Shown here: piece by piece, positions 1 to 11,770 of the stretch | Layout: the number at the start of each line of letters is the position of its first letter | How positions within the stretch are numbered: position 1 is the first letter of the stretch | Assembly (NCBI GenBank): GCA_930367205.1 | Contig: OV884009.1 | Coordinates: 105,979,189-106,043,188 of the forward strand | Reading direction: 5' to 3' | Source of the DNA: Acanthosoma haemorrhoidale | Lineage: Eukaryota > Arthropoda > Insecta > Hemiptera > Acanthosomatidae | DNA length: 64,000 nt | The notes under the pieces: model-generated | Databases searched by the model: none | Seen by the model: only the letters and a program-made list of their open reading frames with translations | What the model was told of the DNA's origin: nothing | Position numbers and translations under genes: made by a program

Positions 1-2544
1 ACAGAATGGAAGATATTTGACTGATTAAAGTTAATTTTTTGTGTAGAAAAAAATTAGTTTTAATTCACAATAAAAAACAAAAATTACTTTCTTGCCAAGC
101 CATATTATGGGCATTAAACTCGATTTTCACGTTAATATGTATTGTAGGCAATATAAGTAGTATTGTAGACAATGGGTACAATACTGTAAGCTATAGTAAT
201 GCTGCTGCAGCTTTCACAAATATATTTTGACATTTATTTTAATTTTTAACAATCTATGTCCTAGTATTAATTAGTATACTGTGTTATATCAACCAAACAT
301 GGTTGTGCAGAGCTAATTTGAGCCATAAGCGCATATCCACCACCATAGGTTCCAAACCCCTCCAGTCTCTTTCTTCCTACTTCCTTCTTCCTTCTTCCTT
401 TTTGCATTGGATCCGGATTCATCCAGTACTCATCATCTGCTAATGACCTTGGCCTGATCCTGGAGCGATCTTTCACCACAAATGAACACGTATTCCAAAA
501 AAACCCATATCAACCATGAACCATCTCAACCGCCCTCGCCAACTCCTTCAACAACCAACCCGCAAACATTATTCATCTTTCTGCATTCCAACTTCTGGAG
601 CATTGACTATGAAGGGTCTCTCTTGACATTTCGAACAAAAACTAAAAAGCCCCATCAGCTGGTTGCTTCAATTAATTTTCGGTATCCCGTCAGACTCACC
701 CTGTTTCGCTATTCAGATTTAAACTGGCTATTACCTTTCTCAGAAAGGAATACTTCCTCCGTATTGTCATGTACCAAATTATTCTGGCCGAAACTTCAGA
801 ATACATACATGATCTCCTGAATTCCAAAACCTCAATCCGCTCCTACAACATATGATCCCGCCCATCAGATTTCTATTTCCCCATCCATATATTCACTTCC
901 TCCGATCGTTCATTTTTTGTTCGTAACACGAACCTTTAGAACTCTTGCCTCAATGGAATTTTCAAATCCCGTGTTTTGTGTTTTCTCTTTCCTCTCTACC
1001 CACCTTTGGCTGGAGCTATCTCACCGTCACATTTCACGTTTATTTTGCAACAAAATTTATATTTCATTTCTTTATAATTTCACAATTTCTTATGAATAGC
1101 TCTATTACATAAAGTTTCATTTTATTACCTACATCTCCCAGACAGTGTATAATTGTAATCACCATTGTCATTCTTAGGGTGCCCCCCTGGATGGATTTGA
1201 TTCTTTATTTTATGTTAAAATTCAGTATTCCAGGAAGTAGGTACAATATTGTGGATAATAGGTACTGTATTAGGCAATTGGTACAGAAAAACAAAAACTT
1301 GTATTTTTTAAAAATTCTAAGTACTAATAGGTATAATGACAACATCAAAGTAGGTATGTTGCAAAGCATAAGTTCTGTAAATCAACTGCGTGATATCTGT
1401 TGTAGTAATAACGCTGCAGGCTACCGTCTCAGATCAGTGCATGCTCTAGTTGTTGATCTTCCTTAGTTATTGCAGTTCAAATTCACATAAAAATGGATAT
1501 TTGTAGTGTCAGAGTAAAAAAGAAGCCAATAAGTAAAGAGGTAAAACAATTTTGTAGGATATATCAAAACTTTAGCCAATAGTTTTGATTTATTTGCTCA
1601 ACTAATAGATAATTCTCAACTAAATTAAAATAAATTGTATTGGCTTGTGTGTTTGTATATCTCATATAATATTCTAACCATACCATGTATGTAACCATAC
1701 TATGTTGCTACAAAAATATAATTTGAGAAAAAGCTTGCTGCAGCAATAACAGTACCTTAGAGAATAACCTCTTTATTTTTCTAAAATAAAATTTCAAAAA
1801 CAGGTCATTTCCAGTTTACCATTTCTGCTTATTCAAATTCAGCGTTTATCTAATTGTGGAGTATCTTTTGAAATGATTTGAAACAGAATAAGTCCGGTGC
1901 TATCGAACATAATATTTTCAAATGGAACCCAACTGGGTGGTTTCTGTTGGTGCCCATTTGGATGTCGATAGCCCGTGACAAATGTCAAAAGATGTTCTCA
2001 ACAAATGTTTGTCATGTGAAAATTCCTCTTTCAGTTGTTCTTTGAAAATGAAATGTAGTTATGGGAAGAACCAATCGCATGGATTAAACTATTAAACACT
2101 GTATAAATACAAAAAATAGGAAATGGCAGTTGGCATTAATTTCTATAAATCCACAATGATTTTTTAAAGAAAAAAATGGGGAGATTTTCTTAGCTACAGT
2201 TCAGTATAGTTAGGTATTTAGTTTATCCAAAATGTTAATGTAATATTCCAGTAATATTTTAGAAATCCTTTACAACAAATTTATTTGTTACTACAAATTT
2301 GATCATTGTGCCCTTGACACAATGAATCGTATGGCTAAGAAAAATTTTAATGGAATGAGAAGAATTATGTGTGTGAGTACTGTTTAAAAAAGCACGCGCT
2401 CTGTGCACAAAATGGACATTGGCTATCGCATTGATCCTTGACAGAGTTTTGTTGACTCCTGTGCTCGCCTGACTGTCTTTACTGGTGTTGTGAGACCCTG
2501 TTCAGGCTAGACCATGAAGGTCCCATTTGTTACCGGGAAGACCA
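1..2544. other. AT-rich sequence, no gene recognised
   Basis: No open frame here exceeds about 115 codons and none shows a motif I recognise. A short CTT-rich microsatellite lies near 370-402. The stretch 480-1100 is pyrimidine-rich on the plus strand, as decayed Jockey-like elements often are, but no reverse transcriptase or endonuclease motif can be read. Confidence 0.5.
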
Positions 2545-2559
2545 GTTTTATTAATCGAT

Positions 2560-3190
2560 TAATTACCTTCTATAAAAACAAATTCTAAAATTGTGAGTAA
2601 GACATCAAATTAAATATCTCAATGTTCTGATTAACAATTTGTAATTTTTGTTTTGGTTTCTCAAACTATAATTAAAAGAAGTCATAAACATAGTCTTCGC
2701 AACTTCAATTCAAACACTGGCTAAGAGGTATAATAATTTACATTATGAGCCCATTTAATGAGAATGCCGATGATACTAAAAATAAAACCAGACCCATGAA
2801 AAATAATCAAGAGCTATTAATAGATAAATTATTAATCACTGAGTTCGGTATCAAATTAAAGATTAATAATATGCAATATGCATTAGACAATATGCAATTG
2901 GACAATAGTTTATGTTTAAGTCAATTACAACTATCATTAAAAATGTATTTTGTATTTAACCCCAGTTTCAAATAGAGAGGTGATGATAGTTTGCATGAAA
3001 GTTTAACTTGATGACCAAGAGAAGCTAAAATTAAAAAATAATGAAAGGCCATCAACTAAAAGTTAGTAATAATTAAGAACTAAATATTTTCATATATTAT
3101 TAAGTAGGGTATCAAATTAAAGATTTCGACATCCTGATTAATTATGAGTGCTTTTGTGGCCTATTATTACATAATGTTGTAACATACGTC
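2560..3190 (+). repeat. Dispersed AT-rich repeat, two related segments
   Basis: The segment near 3070-3185 (an ATCAAATTAAAG-type core, then a CATCCTGATTAA-type core, then ATTACATAATGTTGTAACAT) closely resembles 14950-15080. A third, weaker relative is at about 2600-2640. Similarity in the same orientation at distant sites suggests an unnamed dispersed repeat or non-autonomous element. Its ends were not determined. Confidence 0.4.
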
Positions 3191-3525
3191 CAGAAGGATT
3201 ATGACAAAGGAATAGTGTATGTCGTTTTGGGGACAAAGAACAGGATGGATTGTCGGGAGCGGTTCGTAAATGAACGTCTCCTTCTTAGGGGTAAAATATA
3301 GAAAAGAGGTATGACAGTTGCTTAGCGAAGAGTTTGTCGAGGAAGTAGGGTAGTATTTGCGACGATAGTACGGAGTAAGCCATTTCAACTGAGAATAAGA
3401 AGGGGTCATTCTAGAATCGGTTGGGCAACCAATGCGAATCTATTGCATGCCTTCACCACTCGCTTAAGCTTTCTCTCTAAGGTTACTTAGGGTCCATCGT
3501 ACTCAAGGCAGAAATAGTCTATGCG

Positions 3526-3978
3526 ATGGAAGATGAGGGAGGAAATAAGATTAACTTAGACAGTAAAAAGACAAGAACTAAACAGGCGATTTGGACAACT
3601 GTACAGATTACTTCGAAGAAATCCCATCTCTCAATAGAAAACAAATTACTAATGTACAAAGTTATACTTAAGCCAATCTGTACATACGGAATAGAGCTAT
3701 GGGGGACAGCAAAAAAGTCGAACATCAAGCGTATCCAATCCTTTCAATCAAAAGTCCTGAGAACAATAGTAAATGCCCGTTATTACGTCAGCAGCAAAGT
3801 CCTTCATAACGATCATAATATACCTTACATTCTCAAACTCATCCCTTCCAAGTTCATGAAATTCCATAGTAACCTATCCAACCACCCTAATCCCCTAGCA
3901 CAGTCATTGTACTGCACCACTCATCCCTATAATGCTCCTAGGAGATTAAACCGGCATTGGCCTCGTGACCTGCTATAA
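3526..3978 (+). pseudogene. Jockey-like non-LTR retrotransposon, C-terminal end of reverse transcriptase ORF
   Basis: A 150-codon open stretch carries the hallmark end of Jockey-clade ORF2. Residues about 33-85 read LSIENKLLMYKVILKP, then YGIELWGTAKKSNI, then a QSFQSKVLRTI block. After a spacer come SNHPNPLA and RRLNRHWPRDL just before the stop. In the family this C-terminal region follows the RT thumb and precedes the 3' UTR. Only about a sixth of an ORF2 is present, with no RT palm or endonuclease upstream, so this is a 5'-truncated copy, as target-primed reverse transcription often leaves. The first codons are in frame but are probably not a real start. The genus-level family is uncertain; the clade assignment is fairly firm. 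Confidence 0.8.
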
Positions 3979-4320
3979 ATGCGTAACAGTGGGATTCCTG
4001 GCAATGGCTAGTTTCTCCAATCATGTCCTAAACGTATTGCAGATATGTGGCTCTCGCTCTCATGGTCAGCCTCCGCTGGCTAGTATCCGGTGACGCGGCT
4101 GACAGAGGAGCGTGGGGGACTTCCCAAGACTCCACTTCCTCTTTCGCATGCGAGGGAGGTGACAATCATGTGGTTTTGGGAAGTCTCTGGGCTTATTGTA
4201 AATACTGTATGAATGGGCGAGTGAATGAAAATTGTAAATATGGTATGAATGAAAACATTTATCACTAATTACTTATTGCCCAATGAGGCAGATTGTAATT
4301 TTATCATAATAAAGCTGATT
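3979..4320 (+). mobile_element. 3' UTR and tail of the Jockey-like copy
   Basis: The sequence after the ORF stop ends in a segment (GGTATGAATGAAAACATT, then CCCAATGAGGCAGATTGT, then an AATAAAG-containing end) that recurs next to other Jockey-like remnants at about 8430-8532 and 46680-46742. This recurrence identifies it as the family's 3' tail. Small open frames at 4047-4268 on either strand are chance. Confidence 0.6.
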
Positions 4321-5980
4321 ATATTTAACTTTTACACAGGGAGGGAGAAAACGCTGCAGTTTATTTGGTTGTACCAAGCAGACTTTATTTTAGATGGGTG
4401 TAGAGTGGTCATTCTAAGTTAAAGTGTTCTAAATGAGTAGTAATAGGTCTCGGTAGAATCGTAAAGAGCTTTAATTTAAATTGAAATTCGGAATCTTGTA
4501 GTCAGATACTTCATAATTTCTTTCCTATTAGAAAGGTTTAGTCTTGGGAATGTTTAGAATCAAGTGATTTTGGGCAGCCAATTCAGCGAGTGAGTTGATA
4601 CTTTTCAGGATATGCCAGATTGGAGAGTATCAAGGATATTTCATTACTAAAGGAAGGAGGTGAGAGGTGAGTGTGTATGCAATGTACAGCGTTCAAGTGC
4701 GCAAAAGATGCAATGTGATAATTGGCTGGAACATATTCCAATGGGAATCAATATTTCCTTTTTTCCAGATATGAAAGTAATTTTTACAGTGAGAAAGTGA
4801 TGAGTGATTAGAAGGAGGATCATATTGAAGGGTTAAACCCTTACTGTCTATCGTTTTCTCAGCTATTAGTTCGTCTAAGTTTGCCAGAGCCAGGTCCCTA
4901 TTAAAAACAATAAATTAAGGAACGAGAATATCGTTGGTTAGGCCGATCAGGTTTAATAGTAACTGGATGTTCATTAAAGAAAAAGAGTTTGTCTTGGTAA
5001 GCTATAATATAGTGGTCTATCCACATGCAAATATAAACGGAGAGGGGTTGGAAGGGACGGTGAATAGGTTTAAGGGAAGGGTCAGATCAAGTAGATGACG
5101 TTTATCCAAATATTCCAGTCACTATGTCCCTTTACCTTGTAAAAGGTAGAAGGTTCTTTTTTTATGTTGAAGGGATTAGTAGTAGTAAGAGGAATATACG
5201 TTTTAGACCTCCTTCCCCCACCTGAAACAATATTTGGTGACCAAAAACCTAGAAAGTTTAAAACTTTTTTCGGTTTTGGGAAAAAAAATATTTCCAGTTT
5301 TCGTAGCGGTAGTTAGCATCAAGAAAATTTTCTTGTTTGAAATATTTTTTGCTCAACCCAATATTAAGCGAGATCATCAAATTTTTTCGCAACATTTTAT
5401 CTGCTTACGTGTATTTATGAAAAAAGGATAATGGTATAAAAGCAAAGTGGTTGGGAAAATACAATGGTTTTATTTTTAAATAAAAAAAGACTTCTTGCGA
5501 ACAACAAAAAATAAAAAATTGTACATGTTGAAATAGTGTAAATTATTTAAGCTAATAAAAAACAATTCTTTTTTTTTTTTTTTTTTTTTTTTCTTAGCTC
5601 TCAAACTTATAAAATAGGATGTGGGAAAATTATTTTGGGCTAATGAGTGCCTTTCACTAAGGGGAGTCCCCCATTTGAAGGATGTATGAGAAGGATATAG
5701 GGTGGGGTATGCCTAAAGGAGGCGGGTGGAATCAGGAAGGTAGTGAGAGTCTACCGAGGGTGTATTCCAATTCCAAAACTAATAAGAATTATTTTAATAC
5801 AATTTTGGCATCGGGAAGAAAACTTGTAATAAATTTTATCATAAAATACCATGAATACATTTTAATTGAACATGTAAAAATAATAACGATTATTTAAACA
5901 AATAAAATACTATTCCAAAATTGATTACAAAAAAACGAATATACATTTATTCGTGCACGGATTTTGGCGTTTTAAAGGTC
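4321..5980. other. No gene recognised; contains a T24 run
   Basis: No recognisable coding motif. A 24-base T run occupies 5569-5592. On the minus strand 4720-5110 reads in frame for stretches interrupted by stops, which hints at decayed coding sequence, but I cannot name it. Confidence 0.4.
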
Positions 5981-6019
5981 CTGGCTTATTATAACATCAC
6001 AGCCCTGCTCACGAGATGA

Positions 6020-6640
6020 TCTAGCTTGTGTCACAGCTACTACATCTGAAACATTCTCACAAGAAGTGAGGAGCAATGTATACCTGCTTTTCGGCATCTA
6101 CAAGATCTACTCCAAGCTTTCTTGCAACCGCAGGAAACAAACTGCAACAGCAACTGAGGTCCAGCGTCTTTAGCCATCATCATAATTGGACTTAAGCCAG
6201 AAGAGTTCCTATACCCATTCAAGTGAATTTTGGTTGGTTAACAAAACCAATTTCGAATCTAGCGATGACTTCGAAGTGAATGAAACTTAGCTGCATCTTC
6301 TGTAAGTGGTAGTCTCTCATGATTAAATTTACTTCTTAATGCATTGGACATCAGGTATCTCAATTCATTCAGTGATTCGTTTGTTTCCATTTCACCAGCA
6401 CACAGGGCTAAGATATTTTCCAGTCTGAATTATGGATTCTTGAGAGACTTGGGGTTTCTGAATTTTGAAGTATAATCCTTAAAATGTGGCTGAGTTTTTA
6501 GAAGAGCAGCACAATTTTGATTTTCCACATGGCCAAAAAAGGCCGGTTTAAAGCCGCTACCATGAACAGAAAGTACATGTGAAGGGTCGTACTTTAATGA
6601 TTTGGTTGAGTGCAATGAACCTGCTCTATTTCCCCTCCCT
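6020..6640 (-). pseudogene. Decayed copy of a multicopy cysteine-rich protein family
   Basis: Read on the minus strand in pieces. Positions 6615-6430 give an SGFKPAFFGH-type block that corresponds to the HA-x-SGCDT-x-SA region seen intact at 63.6 kb. Next comes CAGEMETNESLNELRYLM with TEDAAKFHSLRSH (about 6420-6250), and last the cysteine cluster CGCKKAWSRSCRCRKAGIHC (about 6150-6080). Stops and frame changes interrupt it near 6430 and 6270. I know this arrangement (GCDT-like motif, an LRY...HS-R block, then Cys-rich C-terminus) from uncharacterised multicopy proteins in arthropod genomes. Their function is not known to me and they behave like mobile or transposon-derived genes. The copy at the far right of the window is on the opposite strand. 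Confidence 0.5.
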
Positions 6641-7470
6641 GGTTTATGGAAGAATATGTTATCATGTTTGGAGGAATATGTTAGCTCAGTGACTAGAACA
6701 AGAACATCAATCCTTACTTACAATTAAAACATTGTCATAAAATGCTTGAGAAATAGCCATGTGTCAACACAGCCTGTTTCCCTTGCATTCCTTTTTTTTT
6801 CCAATTCTCATATCAGCATCAAAATTAAACACATCTTATTGTTCTCATTCCCTTGAAATCTTTTTTGAGTTACTGCAGCAAATTTCTGTATATGAAATAT
6901 TATGTCAGCTGAACGGCCTTTCACAAGTCATAGTACCCGAGCCGACTCACCCGAGTATACGTCAAATATTTTATGTTGGAGCCATAGTGCTTCCTCAAGT
7001 AGGTAATATATGTATTTTGCATAAATGGAACCAAAGTTGTGATAGCGATGCATAATAGTTTATGATGTAAGTGTCCGCCATCGACAACATAGATTTTACT
7101 GATACCAATAAATGCTGATTCCTGAATTGATATGAATTCTTCACATAAGGAAGATTTGGTTCCTTTCCGCAACCAACCTTCTGAGAAAAATGACGTGGGA
7201 AAGGGGGCAAGTTGGAATGAGAAATGGTTTCGATAGAAGCAAATGTTTATAAGAAATAGGCCGACTTCAGGTGCGGAAACGTCAAACTTGCTAACGATAC
7301 GAGATGTCGTTTACAAAATTAGTGCTATTTTTTTAAAAATTCGTTAATAAAAGATATGTGAAAATAATTTTGAAAAAATCAAAAATAAGTCCATACTTTT
7401 TGTGTTTTTTTGGCTATCGAGCATTCTTCAGGGGTGGGGAATAGTTCGAAAACTCATATTCCTCTTAGGT
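6641..7470. other. No gene recognised
   Basis: Short open frames only (under 100 codons) with no familiar motif. Confidence 0.4.
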
Positions 7471-7481
7471 ACTACTACTAT

Positions 7482-7796
7482 CTACAAAATTAAAGAAAAA
7501 AGCCTTCCTCCAGACCAATTGGAAACATAGGCCCTTTTCAGCTCCCCAGTGACTGGACTAAAATTAGTAGAGATCATATCAGCATTTAAGTCACCAGCCA
7601 AAACTATATTATTACAAATCGATGTTAGGTTGTATAAAGTTGCGATAATTTCTTCTCCAAAAACAATTTTTCCGGGTCTATAAATAATTGACAACAATAA
7701 CTTATTTTTTGGAGGGAATATTTCTAAGAACGTGAATTCAACGTGGGCTGTTACGGAATTGGTTGAGTAATGAATGATTATACCGAACTTTTTCAA
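7482..7796 (-). pseudogene. Non-LTR retrotransposon endonuclease (APE-type) fragment
   Basis: The 104-codon stretch includes LLLSIIYRPGK followed about 25 residues later by IVLAGDLNADM. IYRPP-like and GDLNAD are conserved motifs of the apurinic-like endonuclease of Jockey/CR1/I-group elements; the Asp and Asn of GDLNAD belong to its active site. The fragment lacks the N-terminal NxRSL and SETWL part and the RT. It is on the opposite strand from the next Jockey-like remnant at 8.0 kb, so it is a separate insertion. Confidence 0.7.
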
Positions 7797-7989
7797 TATT
7801 TATTTTATCCTATGTTAATGGTTTCGTTGCATATTTTTTTGCCTCAGGAATTAGCAAGCCATCTTGAGAATTAAGTTATGAAGAAAAATACTTTCTTGAC
7901 TATACCGAGTTATGAAAAAGGGAGTAAAAAAAAACGACTATATTGCAGATTTGAAATAGATTCGATCACAATTAGTAATTTTTTTAGAC

Positions 7990-8535
7990 AATTGACCATT
8001 TAGAGGGCAGTCTGGACTTACGGACTTGAACTCTGGGGGACAGTAAAGCAAACAAACATCTAACACATCCAGTCTTTTCAATTCATATTCCTTAGAACCC
8101 AGAAATTCCCACTCTACCAACCAGCCCTCCATACTGACATATTCCCTCATATTTTTCAAATTCTATACAGATTTATCAACACACCCTAATCATACTGCAT
8201 GATCTTTATCTCCACACCACCTTAAAACTCGTCTCGAAGTTTGAGGCGCCAGTGGCCTCGAGGTCTCCAATAAATAAACCGTTATTGGGAGTCCTGGCAC
8301 TAGCCAGGATGTTAGGAGCGTCTGTGGCTCTCAGGAGATCTCTCCACTCTATTCTCCTTTGCTGGAGAGATGAGAGACGGGTATATTCCATGGTTTTGTA
8401 AATATTTCTATATTATATGTGCCCACATTTTAAAAACGGTATGAATGAGAGAGTGAACACAATATTATATATTTGATTTAATGAGGTTATTTACCACAAG
8501 TACTCATTTCCCAACAATTTGAGCAGATTGTCGGT
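7990..8535 (+). mobile_element. Decayed Jockey-like non-LTR 3' end
   Basis: Plus-strand translation in shifting frames gives an LTYGLELWGTVKQTNI-type segment (8016-8065), an IQSFQF segment, then a WPRGL-type end near 8250. This is the same C-terminal module as 3526-3978. Downstream, CCAGGATG-rich UTR sequence and the GGTATGAATGAGA/GCAGATTGT tail (about 8430-8532) match the 4.2-kb copy. Several stops and indels show an old copy. It abuts the mariner remnant. Confidence 0.65.
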
Positions 8536-8769
8536 TGGGTTTATTTCGGCGTAAAAGCAATAGGTTATCAACCCCGTTGTTTCATGTATTTAAACTATTT
8601 ATGTATAATTTGGACAGTGGATTGATGGGGGCCCGAGAAAGCACTAAGATTAGAGCAGAACTAAGGAGCCGGGGCCACCGATGCAGCCAAGTCCCACATG
8701 CCAGGGGCTGGATGTAGATAGTCTTCTATAAGACACCAGAGCCGATTTGAGGATAAATACTATTCAAAC

Positions 8770-9692
8770 CAACTATTGGGGGGACTGGAAAGTAATGTCG
8801 TTTTTTTTACATTAAATTCAAACAGATAAATTTTTAACAAGTTTTTGTTTTTGAACAATGATATAATCACCCTCGTTGTCAGCAACCTTTTGCCATCTAG
8901 TGTGCAAATTTTCAATGCCTGATCGATCAAAATCAATTGGTTTTTGAGCAAAATATCTGGAGATGCATGGCAGTTTGGATATCATCCAAATTTTGAGATT
9001 TTTTGCCACTTAGAAAATGTAGCAATCGGAATAAATGGAAATCCGATATCGGGCGAGTATGGTGGTTGAGGCAATACCTCCCACTCTAATTCATTAATTT
9101 TTTCCAGGGTTCTTGCGGAAAAAATAGGCGCAATGGGGTCTTGCATTATCGTGTTGCAGAATAACGCCGTTTTTATTGACAATCGCTGGGCAATTTTCAA
9201 TTAAAGATTGATTTACTCGATCCAATTGTTCACTGTAAAGATCTGCATTCACAGTTTTTCCAGGTATCAGCAATGAACGACCCCGCGAATACTCCACCAA
9301 ACACACAAAAGCGCCGTTTTGGAGTGTAAACCTGACTTAGCTGTACTTCGTGTCGATTCATGTGGAGAGAGATTTTTTGATTATCATAGAGGACCCATTT
9401 TTCATCTCCAGCCTCACCCACCATACTCGCCCGATATTGCGCCATCGGATTTCCATTAATTCCGAAAGTTGAAAATTTGGATGATGTCCAAAATGCCATC
9501 TCCAGATATTTTGCACAAAAACCAATTGATTTTTATCGATTTGACATTGAAAATTTTTACACTAGATGGAAAAGGTTGCTGATACTGAGGGTGATTACAT
9601 CATTGATTAAAACAAAAACTTGTTAAAAATTTATTTTTTAACTTTATGTAAAAAAAAAACATTCCTTTCCGGTCCCGGACTCTCATCTCACA
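8770..9692 (-). mobile_element. Mariner-type DNA transposon remnant with inverted duplicated 3' half
   Basis: On the minus strand three frames together show mariner transposase motifs in order: GDEKWVLYDN (near 9395), LQHDNARPH (near 9150) and PPYSPDI (near 9050). These hold the three catalytic aspartates of the DDD family. The frames differ, so the gene is dead. From 9418 the same PPYSPDIAPSDFH segment and the following C-terminus appear again on the plus strand, running outward to 9690. The element is therefore a palindrome with arms of about 280 bp (8772-9060 and 9420-9690) around a 355-bp centre. The outer ends GGACTGGAAAGTAATGT and its counterpart on the right look like the transposon terminus. 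No N-terminal HTH remains. Confidence 0.75.
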
Positions 9693-10574
9693 TTGCTTAG
9701 TTATTACTTATTCCAATGGCTGTGCAAGTTCTGATGAGTCAACTACAGCTATAATTCATCCGAGTTTGACTGTGAATTTAGACCCGTCGTTGCAAATTAG
9801 AAGATGTTCTGGTATAATCTGGATTAATTATTAATGACTCTCCTGGTGATTTACAATTTTTAGGAAATTTTGAAGGATTTAGGTTTAGTTTAGGAGGTCG
9901 GTATGCCCATGGGGAAGTATGAGTTCCTGGTATATTTATGTGGTATTTTTTAACCTCGCTAATCGCAAATGGCTCGTTTTGCTAGATGTTATGTCGAGTT
10001 TGGTTTTCCTATGTATTTGGCTGAGAATTTTGAGCTATAGTTATGGCTATGGTGGTTCTATAGTTTGGCTAGTAGTACTAGTAATAGTAGGCAGCTAGTG
10101 TCTGTCTTCTGACTAGTAAGGGGGGAAGCCCTAATTTAGCGAAGAGTGAGCATAGGGCTTGTTCGGAGTACGCCAGTTGAAATACGTATGCTTGCGTGAT
10201 AGACCGGATGGCTAAGCAAGATATTTGTGGACCCTTACACGATGCTTCCATAATGAAGCTCAGAGCAGATTAGTGCTTGATATACTTTCAGCATAGAAGT
10301 TCTGTCAGCTCCACTGAGCATTCTTAGGATTCTCATTTTCACCATACGTTTTTCTTTGGGATTCCTAATGTGACTTCCGCATGTCAGACATCGATCAAAA
10401 ATAACTCTCAGGTATCAGAATTCCGATCCCAAACATTAGATCTAGTGACTGCAGGGTATTTATTTTCCAGCTTAAGTGAGTGCATTTCATTTTTTCGAAA
10501 GAGAACTTCAGGCCAGAGGTTTTTGACCAGTAATCTATACGACTCGAGGTTCCAGGAGTTTGGCTTTTATATTA
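9693..10574 (-). pseudogene. I-like non-LTR retrotransposon: RT C-terminus and RNase H (first part)
   Basis: Minus-strand translation with frameshifts gives FSFEKMKCTHLSWK (about 10500), MLRILRMLSGADRTSMLKVYQALICSEL-type residues in pieces (about 10340-10260), the AKLGLPPLLVRRQTLAAYY block (about 10145-10080) and an ICNDGSKFTV block (about 9800-9770) typical of the RNase H DGSK motif. The order RT palm, thumb, connector, RNase H is that of I/LOA-group elements. It continues across the pogo insertion into 11591-11770. It stops at the mariner edge near 9692. Confidence 0.65.
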
Positions 10575-11590
10575 CAGTAGAATCCCGATAATTCCAATTG
10601 TCAAGGGAATGAAAGTTTGGTACGAATTATCGGGAATACCAATTATCAGGAGTACAAAATTTAAAAACGCATTAATGCAAACATGTATGTATTAAGAAGT
10701 ATGTACAATGTAGTAAGGATAAAAACTAAACAATAAACAATACATGCAATAAAACATATGTACATTCTTATGTTCTAGATTAAATAAACACCAATCATTT
10801 GTACGAAAGAAACCCGTAATTTTTTTTTACGCAATCCTTGCAGACGGGTATTGTCGATTCCTTTGTGTATTTCCTCCAACTGGTAGATTTGAATTCCTTG
10901 CTTGCGCGAACCACTTTTTTCAGTTCTCTTCGAAGTTGTGGGTAATCACCAGTCTTGAAGCGTTTTATTTTGATGCTTGATGTCTGGGAAGTGATTTGGT
11001 CCTTGTTCTTCAGGATTGATGTGATCGTGGAACGAGGGACGTTAAAACGCTTGGATACGTCAATTTACTTAAAGCCACTAGCCACGGCCTTTATGATTTA
11101 TTGTTTCTATTTCGGAGGCATGGTAACGTGTCACAACGATAATTAAAACGAAACTGAACTGTAACGAAAGAAAAGCTCAGTACAATTCCTAAAACTTTCC
11201 CTCTCTCCACTCCTTATTTCTTTTCAGTAAAACGAGTACGAATTACATATGAGATTTCATAGAAAACTTGTCTCTCTCACTCGCTCTCCCTTTTGCTTCT
11301 GTTGAAGGAATTACCTGATTTCCTAGAAATTATTTATCTCGCACTCATTCTGCTCTCTGGTCTTCTTTCCCTTTCTTGAAACAGTACGAATTAACGAGGT
11401 TTTTAAGCTGGAAATACGTAATATAAAGCGTTTTAAGTGACCTAGAGCATAAAAATAATACGAATTACTGAGGGGACTGAAATTCATTGTTTTTATACCA
11501 CTTACCGGGATTTTCTCTGGGGACCGGCAAATTTGTACGAATTAGCCGGAAATACGAATAATCGGGGTACGAAATACCGGGATTCCACTG
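10575..11590 (-). mobile_element. Pogo/Tigger-like DNA transposon, degenerate
   Basis: The 1016-bp unit begins CAGTAGAATCCCGATAATTC and ends with the inverted counterpart of CAGTGGAATCCCGGTATTTC. It is flanked on both sides by TA (10573-10574 and 11591-11592), the target duplication of the Tc1/mariner/pogo superfamily. On the minus strand about 11140-10850 translates, with stops, to a CENP-B/Psq-type helix-turn-helix: IIKAVASGFK, VSKRFNVPRSTITSILKNKD. This is the DNA-binding N-terminus of pogo transposases. No DDE domain is left, so it is non-autonomous. It interrupts the I-like reverse transcriptase. Confidence 0.8.
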
Positions 11591-11770
11591 TATCAATATT
11601 TTCGGATCTAAACATAATGGGAAAATCGTTGACATACAGCATTGGTTTAATGCTTCTTGGTAAACTTGTGGTCAAATGATTAATGGCAATGCGAACGAAA
11701 TCGTTCTTAGAACGCAGCCCTGAGACACTCCGCATATTGCTCTTTTGTTTCAGAAACCATATTTGCGCAT
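11591..11770 (-). pseudogene. I-like non-LTR reverse transcriptase, palm fragment (second part)
   Basis: Minus-strand residues include SVSGL (place of the GVPQGSVLSP motif), VRIAINHLTTSLP, IKPMLYVNDFPIMF and RSENID. The YVND sequence occupies the place of the catalytic YxDD, with Asn for the first Asp, so the copy would be inactive. Together with 9693-10574 it forms one element split at a TA by the pogo-like insertion. Confidence 0.7.

Noticed and set aside
4720..5110. Coding remnant on the minus strand
   Set aside because: Some stretches read open (for example around RDLALANLDELIAEK), but stops are frequent and no family motif could be named.
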